A stretch of 11,599 bases of DNA, from assembly GCA_035686205.1 (NCBI GenBank), contig DASRZQ010000159.1:1-11599 (forward strand), given 5' to 3'. The notes beneath the pieces are model-generated. The model was given only the letters and a program-made list of their open reading frames with translations. It had not been told where the DNA came from and made no database searches. How positions within the stretch are numbered: the first letter of the stretch is position 1; every line of letters starts with the position of its first letter. The DNA is from CAIWTU01 sp035686205 (lineage in GTDB: Bacteria > Desulfobacterota > Desulfuromonadia > Geobacterales > Geobacteraceae). Made by a program: the position numbers and the translations under genes. Positions 1 to 6,994 of the stretch are shown piece by piece.

Positions 1-363
1 GTATTGAAAAAGGAATCGATGACCCTGCTGGTTGAGTTCGACACGAACAAAGCCAAAATCAAGCCGAAATACGACAGCGAACTTGCCCGCGTTGCGGAAT
101 TCATGAAAAAATACCCGACAGCCACCACGACCATCGAAGGCCACACCGACAGTGTCGGCAAATTGAAAAGCAACATGAAGCTTTCCCAGCGTCGCGCGGA
201 TAGCGTCAGGAATTACCTCGTGAAAAATTTCGGCATAGATTCGTCCAGACTGCAGGCAAAAGGCTATGGTCCCACAAAACCTATAGCGGACAACAAGACA
301 GCCGCGGGAAGGTTGAAAAACCGCCGCACTGTGGCAGTTTTTGAGACTATGGTAGAGCAGTAA
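1..363 (+). CDS. OmpA-family outer membrane protein, C-terminal peptidoglycan-binding domain (5' partial)
   Basis: The visible residues form one complete OmpA C-terminal domain, which anchors the outer membrane to peptidoglycan from the periplasm by gripping diaminopimelate. Numbering from the TTG at position 4, the core starts with LLVEFDTNKAKIKP (8-21), continues with EGHTDSVG (45-52) and LSQRRADSVRNYL (60-72), and ends with the family's GYGPTKPIADN and NRRTVAVFE. D49 and R64 are 15 residues apart, matching the Asp and Arg that bind diaminopimelate in this family. The frame is open to the left edge (the first codon GTA is in frame), so the TTG is very probably internal. An N-terminal signal peptide and a beta-barrel or other domain should lie outside the window. 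The gene ends in TAA and is followed within 10 nt by a strong stem-loop, so it is probably the last gene of its transcript. Domain identity is secure; the full architecture is not visible. Confidence 0.9.
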   Translation, partial: VLKKESMTLLVEFDTNKAKIKPKYDSELARVAEFMKKYPTATTTIEGHTDSVGKLKSNMKLSQRRADSVRNYLVKNFGIDSSRLQAKGYGPTKPIADNKTAAGRLKNRRTVAVFETMVEQ

Positions 364-370
364 TCAAACA

Positions 371-408
371 CCATGGAAACAGGGGGGTCATTTCCTCTGT
401 TTCCATGG
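371..408 (+). terminator. Stem-loop after the OmpA-family gene, probable terminator
   Basis: The arms CCATGGAAACAG (371-382) and CTGTTTCCATGG (397-408) are perfect 12-bp complements. Pairing can continue inward through G-U and G-C pairs to about 386/393, leaving a loop of about 6 nt. It begins 8 nt after the stop codon. It lacks a classical T-run (TTCCCTT follows), so it may work as a weak or factor-assisted terminator or as a 3'-end stabiliser. Confidence 0.6.
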
Positions 409-462
409 TTCCCTTGAGCCCGTCGCTTAAAATCTTGCCTCGAGATCACTCAACTTCACCAT

Positions 463-930
463 ATGAAAAAATCGTTTGTGCTACTTATTGTCACGCATTT
501 ATTCATGCTGTCCTTTTGTGAAAGTGCATTGTGCTTTTCGCCGATTGATGTCCTCATCGCAAAAAGTAACGGGGAAGACTCCATATCAAAGGTCTATCCT
601 GTTACCAGATATCAGGCATGGGTGATCGCATTGAATGTTTTACAAAGGAAGGAGGCAAATTCCTATGAAGCACACTATGAAGAAAATTACTTGCTTGCTG
701 GCATAGGACCGGAGGATTGTCCATGCAGGACGGAGATTGGAGTTTGGGTAGAACGCATAAACAAAAATCAATCTAAAGTAACAATTGTTACTAAAGGAAG
801 AGCGTACAAGAATGATTTCACGAATTTACGCACTTTTCCCAACCCAATTGGAACCGATTTCCATAAGGAGTTTGAAAAGGGTGTTCAAATCATTTCGCAT
901 GGGGGGAAATTGCCCTCGATTCCGCCTTAA
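463..930 (+). CDS. Small exported protein of unknown function
   Basis: I do not recognise a family. The 155-residue product starts with a clear export signal: MKK, then a hydrophobic stretch FVLLIVTHLFMLSF (5-18). Cleavage is probably by signal peptidase I somewhere in CESALCFS (19-26). Cys19 follows L-S-F, which is a poor lipobox, so a lipoprotein is less likely. The mature part, about 130 residues, contains a patterned segment VYPVTRYQAWVIALNVL (44-60), a DCPC motif near 84-87, and alternating hydrophobic residues in IGVWVERI and SKVTIVTKGRA that suggest a beta-rich periplasmic domain. No strong Shine-Dalgarno precedes the ATG, which weakens the start call, but the signal peptide supports it. 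Codons are more AT-rich than in nirBD or the kinase, which could mean later acquisition. It stands alone between the OmpA-family gene on its strand and the convergent kinase. Confidence 0.65.
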   Translation: MKKSFVLLIVTHLFMLSFCESALCFSPIDVLIAKSNGEDSISKVYPVTRYQAWVIALNVLQRKEANSYEAHYEENYLLAGIGPEDCPCRTEIGVWVERINKNQSKVTIVTKGRAYKNDFTNLRTFPNPIGTDFHKEFEKGVQIISHGGKLPSIPP

Positions 931-1077
931 GACTGATTTTGTAAAGGCATTAGGTACTGCCATTGACGAGAGAATTTTAAGCAGTCTGATTCATATTTTT
1001 CCCGCTTCGAGGAAAGCTCCTTCGGATATTCTTGTCGGTTGAAACGCCTTTTGCCATAATGGGCATTACCTGACAGT

Positions 1078-4000
1078 TCAATGCCGTCCTAGGATGTTCC
1101 GCACTTTAATCAGCAAATCAGAAGACGTTACCGGTTTCGAGATAAAGTTTGACTCGTCCTCCAGTATTCCTTTCTCAATAACGATTTCTTTCGTGTATCC
1201 ACTCATAAAAAGAACCTTCATCTCAGGACGAAGCATCTGGATTTGCTGGTAAAGACTTTTCCCGTCAATCTTCGGCATAATAACGTCAGTGGCGAGCATA
1301 TCAATTGCCGACCGGTACTCCGTGAATTTTGTCAGGGCGTCCTGACCGTCGATCGCCTCGATAACCGTGTACCCCGCCTCTTCAAGTATCATCCTGTGCA
1401 GCTCACGTACCGTCTCGTCATCTTCGACAAGAAGAATCGTTTCAGTCCCGCCTTCGGGCGGTTCAGCATTCAGCGTATCTTGTAAGTCGTTCTTCTCTTC
1501 TTCCAATAACGGCAGGTAGACACGGAATGTCGTTCCGGTTCCCGGTTCCGAATAGACATTGATGTAACCGTTGTGCTGTTTGACGATCCCGTATATGATG
1601 GCCATGCCGAGTCCCGTACCTTTGCCGACCTCCTTCGTGGTGTAAAACGGCTCAAATATTTTCTTTTGCGTCTCTTCATCCATTCCGCAGCCCGTATCCG
1701 TCACGGAGATGCAGGCGTAGTGTCCGGGTTCCCCTAAACCGTGAGTATGGACGAATTCCGAGTCCATGAAGACCGGAGAGACTTCGACCGATAGCCTTCC
1801 ACCCTGTGGCATGGCATCCTTGGCGTTCGTCACAAGGTTCATGAGAACCTGTTCGATTTGTCCCTTGTCCGCCATGACAACGAGCTCTTTTTCAAAAACC
1901 TTTGTCATGAATTCAATATCTTCACGGATGATCCTTCCGAGCATTTTCCTGAATCCCTGGGCGATTTCGCAGAGATCCACCGGTTTCGGGTGCAGAACCT
2001 GCTTCCTGCTGAAGGCGAGAAGACCATTTACAAGCTCGGTTGCCCGTCCGGAAGAGGCGAGAACCTGCTCGATGAAATGTCGAAGAGGGCTTTCTTTCCC
2101 GATCCGCATGCTGATGATTTCGGAGTAACCGATAATGGCCGTAAGGATGTTGTTGAAATCGTGGGCGATTCCCCCGGCGAGCTGTCCGATTGCCTCCATC
2201 TTCTGTGACTGCTGCAGTTGCTCTTCGAGCTTCTTGCGATCATCTTCCGCCCGCTTGAGTGCGGTGATGTCCCTAACATGTTCGACAACCATCGAGACAT
2301 GCCCCGAATCGTCATACACCGGGTAAGCGTGTATCTCACGGCAAGAGGTCCTTTTCTGATTAAACTTCACCGTGGATACTGGATTGCCTGTTTTAAGAAC
2401 TTCTATTACATGGCAGGAGTTGCAGGGTCTGCCTTGCCCTTCGAAGAACAAGTCATAGCAATAATGTGCATTGTCGCATAAAGACGAAGCCACAACATTT
2501 TCGTACCCATGCCAGTTTGACTTGAGGACTCTAAGGTCGGCGTCCAGAACAACCAGCAAGTCGGGAATGGTCTCGAACACCTTTCGCAACAGCGCTTCCG
2601 AGTTCTTCAATGCCTCCTCGGCACGGTTCCGTTCGGTGATGTCGCGGCTGACCCCGATAAGACCGAGAACCTTGCCTTCATTGTCGTAAAATGGGGTCTT
2701 GAGAGTTTCGAGAAGTACATGCCGACCATCGGGATAATCAACCCACTCCTCGTTGCGTTGCGCCTCACGTCGCGCCATCATCTGCCGGTCCATCTCCCGG
2801 AAAAACTCACCGACTTCCTGTGGGAACATGTCAAGGTCGTTGAGCCCTGTCAGATCCTTTTCCGAACGTCCGGCAAAAGCCTCGAAGGCTTTGTTGCAGC
2901 CAAGGTAGAGGCTTTCATGATCCTTGAAGAATATCAGGTCGGGAATGGAATCGATAAGGGCGCGCAGGAGATTCCGCTCCTGGTCGCGGACACCGGCAAG
3001 CTTCCTGTATTCCTCCGCGCTCTCCCATAATGCCTCGGAAGCCTGCCGGTGTTTTTCACGGGTGCGAAGCGATTTGATTCCGTAAGCCAGGTCATTGGCC
3101 AGCCGAACCATCAGCCCTATCTCTTCGGCATCAAAAGCCTCAGGCTCCGAGGCATAGATATTCAGAGCACCTGTCTGTTCGGAGGACATTAACGGAATGG
3201 CTAATGAAGACCTGTAGCCACGCTTAGCCGCTTCTTCCCGCCAGATTGCGAAAGCCGGGTCTTGTTCAATATCCTTGACATAGGACGGCAGTCCGGAACG
3301 AACGGCTATCCCGGTCGGTCCCATGCCCCTTTCGGTTTCTGCCCAGGAAATGTTGAGTTTTTCCAGGTAGCCATCTTCATGACCGGCATGGGCTACCGGA
3401 CGGACGGTCCTTTCCTTGTCATATTCCGCGTAGCCTACCCAGGCAAAAAGATATCCTCCGTCTTCCACGATGACGCGACATATTTCATGGAGAAGGTCTG
3501 ATTCGTTTTCGGCCCGAACCAGCATTTCGTTGCATCTTGTGAGCGTCCTCAGTGTACGATTGAGACGGGACATCGACTCAACGGCTTTTTTATGTTCGGT
3601 TATGTCTTTCAGAAACCCGAACAAATACGAATTGTTATTGAGTTTTATGATTCTGCCGGACATGGATACGTCGATGATACGCCCGTCCTTATGCCGGTAT
3701 TTGTTCTCCAGGTTATTGAAAAATCCTTTCTCCCTGATCATATCGAGAACCCGTTGACGGTCTCCGGGGTCATTCCACAGGTTCAAGTCAAGAGCGCTTT
3801 TTCCGAGCACCTCCTCCCGTGTGAATCCGACCGTTTGGGTAAACCCCGGGTTGACGTCCACAAAAATGCCGTCCTCAAGCGTGCTGATGCTCACATAATC
3901 AGGAATTGTCTCAAAAGCGACACGAAAACGTTCGTTGCTTTCCCGTATTTCCAACTCCGCGTTTCTGCGCTCGGTGATATCCTGATTCACGCCGCGGGTT

Positions 4001-5340
4001 TTGACGACATGGCCAGTCCGGTCACAAACTACCATATAACGGACGGATATAAACCGCTCCTCCCCATCGGCGCGGATGATACGATGCTCAAGTTGGCCGG
4101 TGAAATTCGGATCCTTGGTTGCCAGGGCCTTTCCAATTTCAGCAGCAACGAGTGGAGATTCTTCCGGGGGAAGGAACTTGCGGGCATAGGCTTCCGCTGA
4201 CATAAAAGGTCCCCCCTCTTGCCCGGTTGTCGTTCCGTAGAGCGAATAGAACTTATCATCAAAAAAGAACGTTGCCGTTTCAACGTCGTACTCCCATTGC
4301 ACCAATCTGGCCAGGTCCATGGCCATCATGAGCCGTCTCTCGCTTTCCCGCAGGGCCTCTTCGGACAGCTTCCGCTCGGTGATGTCCCTGATGGCCGCAA
4401 TGAGTACCTGGCGCTTATGCCACGTGAAAAAGCTGTTGAAGACCTCCACCGGGAAAATGGTCCCGTCTTTTTTTCGATGCCATCTTGTCGAGACTTGATG
4501 CTGACCTGCCTCCAAAGCCACACGGGTTTTGTCCGGCTCGGCGGACAGCTCATAGCAAGTCGTAGCAAGTAATTCTTTCCTTGCATATCCGTAGAGCTTC
4601 GAAGCAGAAGCGTTGGCCTCGAGAATTTCGCCGGTGCCACGGTCAACCATTAGTATGGAATCCGAATGCAGTTCAAATAGTTTCCGGTATTTGACCTCAC
4701 TTTCTTCCACCGCATCATCGGCTTTTCTGCGGAACCTGATCAGGAGGAAGGCGAACGTTGAGAAAAGCAGGGCCAATATGAATGCCAAAATCAGAACTTT
4801 ATTCCTGAGTTCATCATACACTGTAAAATATTCGCTTTTCTTAACGCCGACATAGAGGGCGCCGATGATTTCGCCCTTTCCGTTCTTCATGGGGTCATAG
4901 GCGGTAAGGTAGGGAATGCCGAGAATCAGAGCTTCGCCCCTGTAAGGTTTCGCACTTTTGAAAATCGCATCGTATGCGGGCCCCTGCAACTTTGTTCCGA
5001 CCGCTCGTTTGCCGTCAGGCTTGAGCACGTTGGTGGAAATGCGCGTATCCCTCAAGAAAATCGTCGCGGTGCAGCCAAAGATGTCACCCATTTGATCGGG
5101 GAGCTCATTGTTGCCATTGATTACGTAATCGCCGGCCAGTAATTTCCCTTTAATTATCCGAAAATCCTGACCTTTGGTTTTAAGGAGTTTCCAGAAAGTT
5201 TTCAGGTGATGATCCTGTTCCTTTATGGCCAATGTCTCGGCAGCATCGTGAATTTCGGTGAGGAATGTAAGGGTTGCCACAAAGAGGGCTATCACTACCA
5301 GCAAAACGTCTATATACAAGAATCTTGTTGTAATTTTCAT
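1078..5340 (-). CDS. Membrane-bound hybrid histidine kinase (Cache, five PAS, GAF, HisKA, HATPase, receiver)
   Basis: A 1420-residue multi-input sensor kinase of the inner membrane. TM1 is at about 8-28 and TM2 at about 181-201. They enclose a periplasmic single-Cache domain whose ending PYLTAYDPMKNGKGEIIGAL (143-162) is characteristic. Cytoplasmic domains follow: PAS at 212-322, 333-458 and 467-584 (each ending in the DITE/H signature), GAF at 612-757, and PAS at 790-904 and 914-1029. The last PAS carries four cysteines (C955, C961, C973, C976). HisKA has the phospho-acceptor H1060 in GGIAHDFNN. HATPase shows the N box around N1168/N1172, the G1 box DTGCGM (1215-1220), the F box IFEPFYTTK, and the G2 box GKGTGLGM (1239-1246). 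The C-terminal receiver (1302-1417) has D1307/D1308, phospho-acceptor D1352, S1380 and K1402, so it looks active. There is no DNA-binding output, so the phosphate probably goes to a phosphotransfer protein or regulator encoded elsewhere. The ATG has AAAAGG about 9 nt upstream. The ligand is unknown. Confidence 0.95.
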   Translation of the reverse strand: MKITTRFLYIDVLLVVIALFVATLTFLTEIHDAAETLAIKEQDHHLKTFWKLLKTKGQDFRIIKGKLLAGDYVINGNNELPDQMGDIFGCTATIFLRDTRISTNVLKPDGKRAVGTKLQGPAYDAIFKSAKPYRGEALILGIPYLTAYDPMKNGKGEIIGALYVGVKKSEYFTVYDELRNKVLILAFILALLFSTFAFLLIRFRRKADDAVEESEVKYRKLFELHSDSILMVDRGTGEILEANASASKLYGYARKELLATTCYELSAEPDKTRVALEAGQHQVSTRWHRKKDGTIFPVEVFNSFFTWHKRQVLIAAIRDITERKLSEEALRESERRLMMAMDLARLVQWEYDVETATFFFDDKFYSLYGTTTGQEGGPFMSAEAYARKFLPPEESPLVAAEIGKALATKDPNFTGQLEHRIIRADGEERFISVRYMVVCDRTGHVVKTRGVNQDITERRNAELEIRESNERFRVAFETIPDYVSISTLEDGIFVDVNPGFTQTVGFTREEVLGKSALDLNLWNDPGDRQRVLDMIREKGFFNNLENKYRHKDGRIIDVSMSGRIIKLNNNSYLFGFLKDITEHKKAVESMSRLNRTLRTLTRCNEMLVRAENESDLLHEICRVIVEDGGYLFAWVGYAEYDKERTVRPVAHAGHEDGYLEKLNISWAETERGMGPTGIAVRSGLPSYVKDIEQDPAFAIWREEAAKRGYRSSLAIPLMSSEQTGALNIYASEPEAFDAEEIGLMVRLANDLAYGIKSLRTREKHRQASEALWESAEEYRKLAGVRDQERNLLRALIDSIPDLIFFKDHESLYLGCNKAFEAFAGRSEKDLTGLNDLDMFPQEVGEFFREMDRQMMARREAQRNEEWVDYPDGRHVLLETLKTPFYDNEGKVLGLIGVSRDITERNRAEEALKNSEALLRKVFETIPDLLVVLDADLRVLKSNWHGYENVVASSLCDNAHYCYDLFFEGQGRPCNSCHVIEVLKTGNPVSTVKFNQKRTSCREIHAYPVYDDSGHVSMVVEHVRDITALKRAEDDRKKLEEQLQQSQKMEAIGQLAGGIAHDFNNILTAIIGYSEIISMRIGKESPLRHFIEQVLASSGRATELVNGLLAFSRKQVLHPKPVDLCEIAQGFRKMLGRIIREDIEFMTKVFEKELVVMADKGQIEQVLMNLVTNAKDAMPQGGRLSVEVSPVFMDSEFVHTHGLGEPGHYACISVTDTGCGMDEETQKKIFEPFYTTKEVGKGTGLGMAIIYGIVKQHNGYINVYSEPGTGTTFRVYLPLLEEEKNDLQDTLNAEPPEGGTETILLVEDDETVRELHRMILEEAGYTVIEAIDGQDALTKFTEYRSAIDMLATDVIMPKIDGKSLYQQIQMLRPEMKVLFMSGYTKEIVIEKGILEDESNFISKPVTSSDLLIKVRNILGRH

Positions 5341-5776
5341 TTGTGCAGCCTTTTGGTTTGCAGTCTGCCAAGTTTTTGGTTCTTATTTTTTCTGTAAGCC
5401 TTCATCAGCCAAACCACATCCAAAGCCGATTTGTTTGCATAGAAGGGGATGTCAGCGATGAGGCAGAGCCTCACACACTTTTGTTAAGATTCAGAAAAAT
5501 ATTGTCTTTTTCTTTTCGGATTTTAGCCTGAAAAGTTCAGCGGAATCTTTAGGGAACTAAAATCAGGATCTCAAAATAATACCTCTACGATTTCGTAAAT
5601 GTAACAAAAGACTTTCAAATTAAAAACTTCATTTTAAACCGAGAAATCTGAGAAACATTGAATTGCCAAACTTAAAGAGATCGTTGGAAGGGAAAAAATG
5701 CTGATGGCGGAGTCCTGCGGAAAAGAAAGAAAAAAGATTAGGGTTTTTGTGGATTTGCTTCAAATGAGTATGAATT
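5341..5776. other. AT-rich spacer without a convincing gene
   Basis: These 436 bases separate the kinase start from the end of the RES toxin gene. I see no open frame here with coding character and a ribosome binding site. The first ~30 nt upstream of the kinase ATG hold its ribosome binding site (AAAAGG on the minus strand), and the kinase promoter must lie to the right of that, but I found no clear -35/-10 pair. A short perfect hairpin, TGAGGC-AGA-GCCTCA, lies at 5459-5473. A larger nested inverted repeat is listed separately. No strong terminator is evident behind the toxin gene, so its transcript may run into this region. Confidence 0.6.
5519..5554. repeat. Nested inverted repeat in the AT-rich spacer
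   Basis: The outer arms GATTTTAG (5519-5526) and CTAAAATC (5547-5554) are perfect 8-bp complements around a 20-nt centre. That centre contains a second small hairpin, CTGAA-AAG-TTCAG (5528-5540). Function is unknown. A regulatory site, a 3'-end structure for the toxin operon transcript, or chance in AT-rich DNA are all possible. No T-run follows on either strand, which argues against a classical terminator. Confidence 0.4.
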
Positions 5777-6310
5777 TTAAGATTTCTTTTTGCGGGCTCT
5801 GATTTTTCTGCTGCGGCTTTCAAAATCGATGGGTTCGGGCTTGTCTGCCTTTATCAGCCTGGCGTCGAACCGGAAAGGTTCGTGATGGATTATGCGCACA
5901 GTCTTGAATTGCGAGTGCAACGGGTTGATGAGATAATTCCAGTTTCCCTCGCCGGCGACCGCGGAAGGCACCTTGAGAAGCAGGGTTTTATTCTCTTTTG
6001 ACCACTGGTATCCGATCCTTGCCAGTGATGCAGGCGGCGGGCAGCTTTGCCAGTCATCCGGCAAAGTATCAACGACCTGGATCGATGCATCGTCGGGGAC
6101 AGTAATGGAAACCTTGTGAAAGAGAAGAGGGTTCTCGGACAGGAATTCCTGAGGTACATTAACAAGGGTCTCAAGGACCGCAAGGGGGATATTTTCCGAT
6201 GTGTAGACCACGGCCACGCCCGGCGTATTCCACCGTCCGCCGTCACGCCTGGCGCCTTCGCCGCTCAGGTCCTCCGCGTATTCCCCGAGGGCAAGCCGGT
6301 ACAGGATCAT
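5777..6310 (-). CDS. RES-domain toxin of a type II toxin-antitoxin system
   Basis: A 177-residue RES-domain protein. Family members poison the cell by attacking NAD+ (degradation or phosphorolysis, as in P. putida Res and M. tuberculosis MbcT) or by ADP-ribosylating a target (ParT on phosphoribosyl-pyrophosphate synthetase). The N-terminus MILYRLAL, the GGRWN motif (24-28), VVYTSE (34-39) and the following A-LE-L helix (44-49) are typical. R26, Y36 and E47 are spaced 10 and 11 apart, as I recall for the catalytic Arg-Tyr-Glu of P. putida Res. S116 in VPSAV and N129-P130 in the NYLINP segment complete the conserved C-terminal half. The basic tail RSRKIRARKKKS is less usual. It overlaps the antitoxin gene by 4 nt (ATGA), implying translational coupling with antitoxin made first. 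No frameshift or lost motif is seen, so it appears intact. Which NAD+ chemistry it performs cannot be told from sequence. Confidence 0.92.
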   Translation of the reverse strand: MILYRLALGEYAEDLSGEGARRDGGRWNTPGVAVVYTSENIPLAVLETLVNVPQEFLSENPLLFHKVSITVPDDASIQVVDTLPDDWQSCPPPASLARIGYQWSKENKTLLLKVPSAVAGEGNWNYLINPLHSQFKTVRIIHHEPFRFDARLIKADKPEPIDFESRSRKIRARKKKS

Positions 6311-6720
6311 GAATAAACACCATGCTCGATGCGGCCGAGGATGGTAATGACCATACCCGCCCCGGTTGACGTATCCAGCAGATCCAGCGGTCTCGCATTG
6401 CCCAGGGCCAGGATCCGGCTTTTCAGCCAGCGGGTGGCGCGTTCCTCGGTCTTGAATACTTCGACGGCACGGGCGTAAACCCGGCCCACGGTCATCAGGC
6501 GGTCCGAAAGGCCGGTATCAAGGATTTCCCCTTTATGCCGTTTCAGGGTGCGTGACGAAACGTGGATGAACTGGCTCAATTCGTTTACGGATATGCCCAG
6601 TTTGTCCGCGATGGCCTGGGCCACGTCCGCCGACAGCCCTTTCCTGGTCAATTCAACCAGATCCGCCTCGTCCCTTGGTTCTTCAATGCCGAGTATGTTG
6701 GCCAATTCCGCGTATCCCAT
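6307..6720 (-). CDS. Xre/MbcA/ParS-type antitoxin
   Basis: A 137-residue antitoxin that binds and blocks the RES toxin and usually represses its own promoter. The N-terminal part contains a helix-turn-helix-like segment at about 28-62 (GLSADVAQAIADKLGISVNE, then VSSRTLKRH). The C-terminal part, about 85-137 (AVEVFKTEERATRWLKSRIL, LGNARPLDLLDTSTGAGMV, ILGRIEHGVYS), is the DUF2384 toxin-binding domain with its W, LGN-RPLDLL, TG and RIEHGVYS signature. Two ATGs are available, at 6726 and 6720. The strong SD GGAGG at 6734-6730 lies only 3 nt from the first but 9 nt from the second, so I chose 6720. The stop overlaps the toxin start. Gene order (antitoxin first) and coupling match the res-xre family. 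Confidence in the family is high; confidence in the start is good. Confidence 0.9.
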   Translation of the reverse strand: MGYAELANILGIEEPRDEADLVELTRKGLSADVAQAIADKLGISVNELSQFIHVSSRTLKRHKGEILDTGLSDRLMTVGRVYARAVEVFKTEERATRWLKSRILALGNARPLDLLDTSTGAGMVITILGRIEHGVYS

Positions 6721-6726
6721 AAACAT

Positions 6727-6734
6727 TCACCTCC
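6727..6734 (-). promoter_or_regulatory. Ribosome binding site that fixes the antitoxin start
   Basis: On the minus strand GGAGGTGA is a near-perfect anti-16S match. Its GGAGG core leaves 9 nt to the ATG at 6720 but only 3 nt to the ATG at 6726, so the downstream ATG is favoured and the upstream one is probably unused. Confidence 0.75.
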
Positions 6735-6747
6735 CGGTCATCTATAA

Positions 6748-6780
6748 GACAAATGTCACATATAAATGGTCATTTGTCAA
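6748..6780 (-). promoter_or_regulatory. Promoter and likely autoregulatory operator of the RES-Xre operon
   Basis: On the minus strand TTGACA (6780-6775) is a consensus -35. After a 17-nt spacer comes GACATT (6757-6752), preceded by TGT, giving an extended -10 that keeps the key A and final T of the hexamer. Perfect 8-bp arms GACAAATG (6748-6755) and CATTTGTC (6771-6778) form an inverted repeat whose half-site centres are 23 bp apart, about two helical turns. Each arm overlaps one promoter element, so an antitoxin or toxin-antitoxin complex bound here would block RNA polymerase. The promoter is inferred by eye. Confidence 0.6.
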
Positions 6781-6818
6781 GAAGATTAAGCCCGGCAATA
6801 AATGAATTCCTGAATGGT

Positions 6819-6970
6819 ACTAATCTCCCGCCAGCCTCCCCAGTCTATACAACGGGGGAGGGCCAGGGTGGGGGTGAAAGTTCCATGATCTCAGTCAATT
6901 GAAGCTTCACCCACCCCCTGACCCCCTCCCGTCAAGGAAGGGGGGAGAATCTTGATAGCGGGAGATTAGT
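6819..6970. repeat. 152-bp palindromic MITE/REP-like element
   Basis: The terminal arms ACTAATCTCCCGC (6819-6831) and GCGGGAGATTAGT (6958-6970) are perfect 13-bp inverted repeats. Inside, a G-rich arm at about 6852-6880 is imperfectly complementary to a C-rich arm at about 6903-6932, around a spacer of about 22 nt. The whole element can fold into one long hairpin on either strand and contains no gene. That layout fits a small non-autonomous mobile repeat or a REP/BIME-type sequence. No convincing target-site duplication is visible at the ends. It begins 25 nt beyond the nirBD stop codon, so it may also shape the 3' end of that transcript. Confidence 0.7.
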
Positions 6971-6994
6971 GATAATCAGAAATGAATTTGAAAA

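Noticed and set aside
785..1042. An 85-residue plus-strand frame overlapping the secreted-protein gene
   Set aside because: It overlaps in another frame a gene with a clear signal peptide and has no convincing ribosome binding site or domain pattern.
3592..4200. A 202-residue plus-strand open frame opposite the hybrid kinase
   Set aside because: It lies antisense to well-defined PAS domains and has no ribosome binding site or recognisable motif.
5341..5460. A sigma-54 promoter (GG-N10-GC) upstream of the kinase
   Set aside because: TTGGC-like sequences occur on the minus strand, but the GG to GC spacing is 9 rather than 10 and the flanking bases do not fit.
5629..5823. A 64-residue minus-strand frame at the end of the RES toxin gene
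   Set aside because: It overlaps the toxin's C-terminal coding region in another frame, and the rest is AT-rich low-complexity sequence.
6819..6970. The palindromic element as a CRISPR unit or a classical nirBD terminator
   Set aside because: There is one element only, with no repeat-spacer periodicity, and no T-run follows the hairpin in the nirBD direction.
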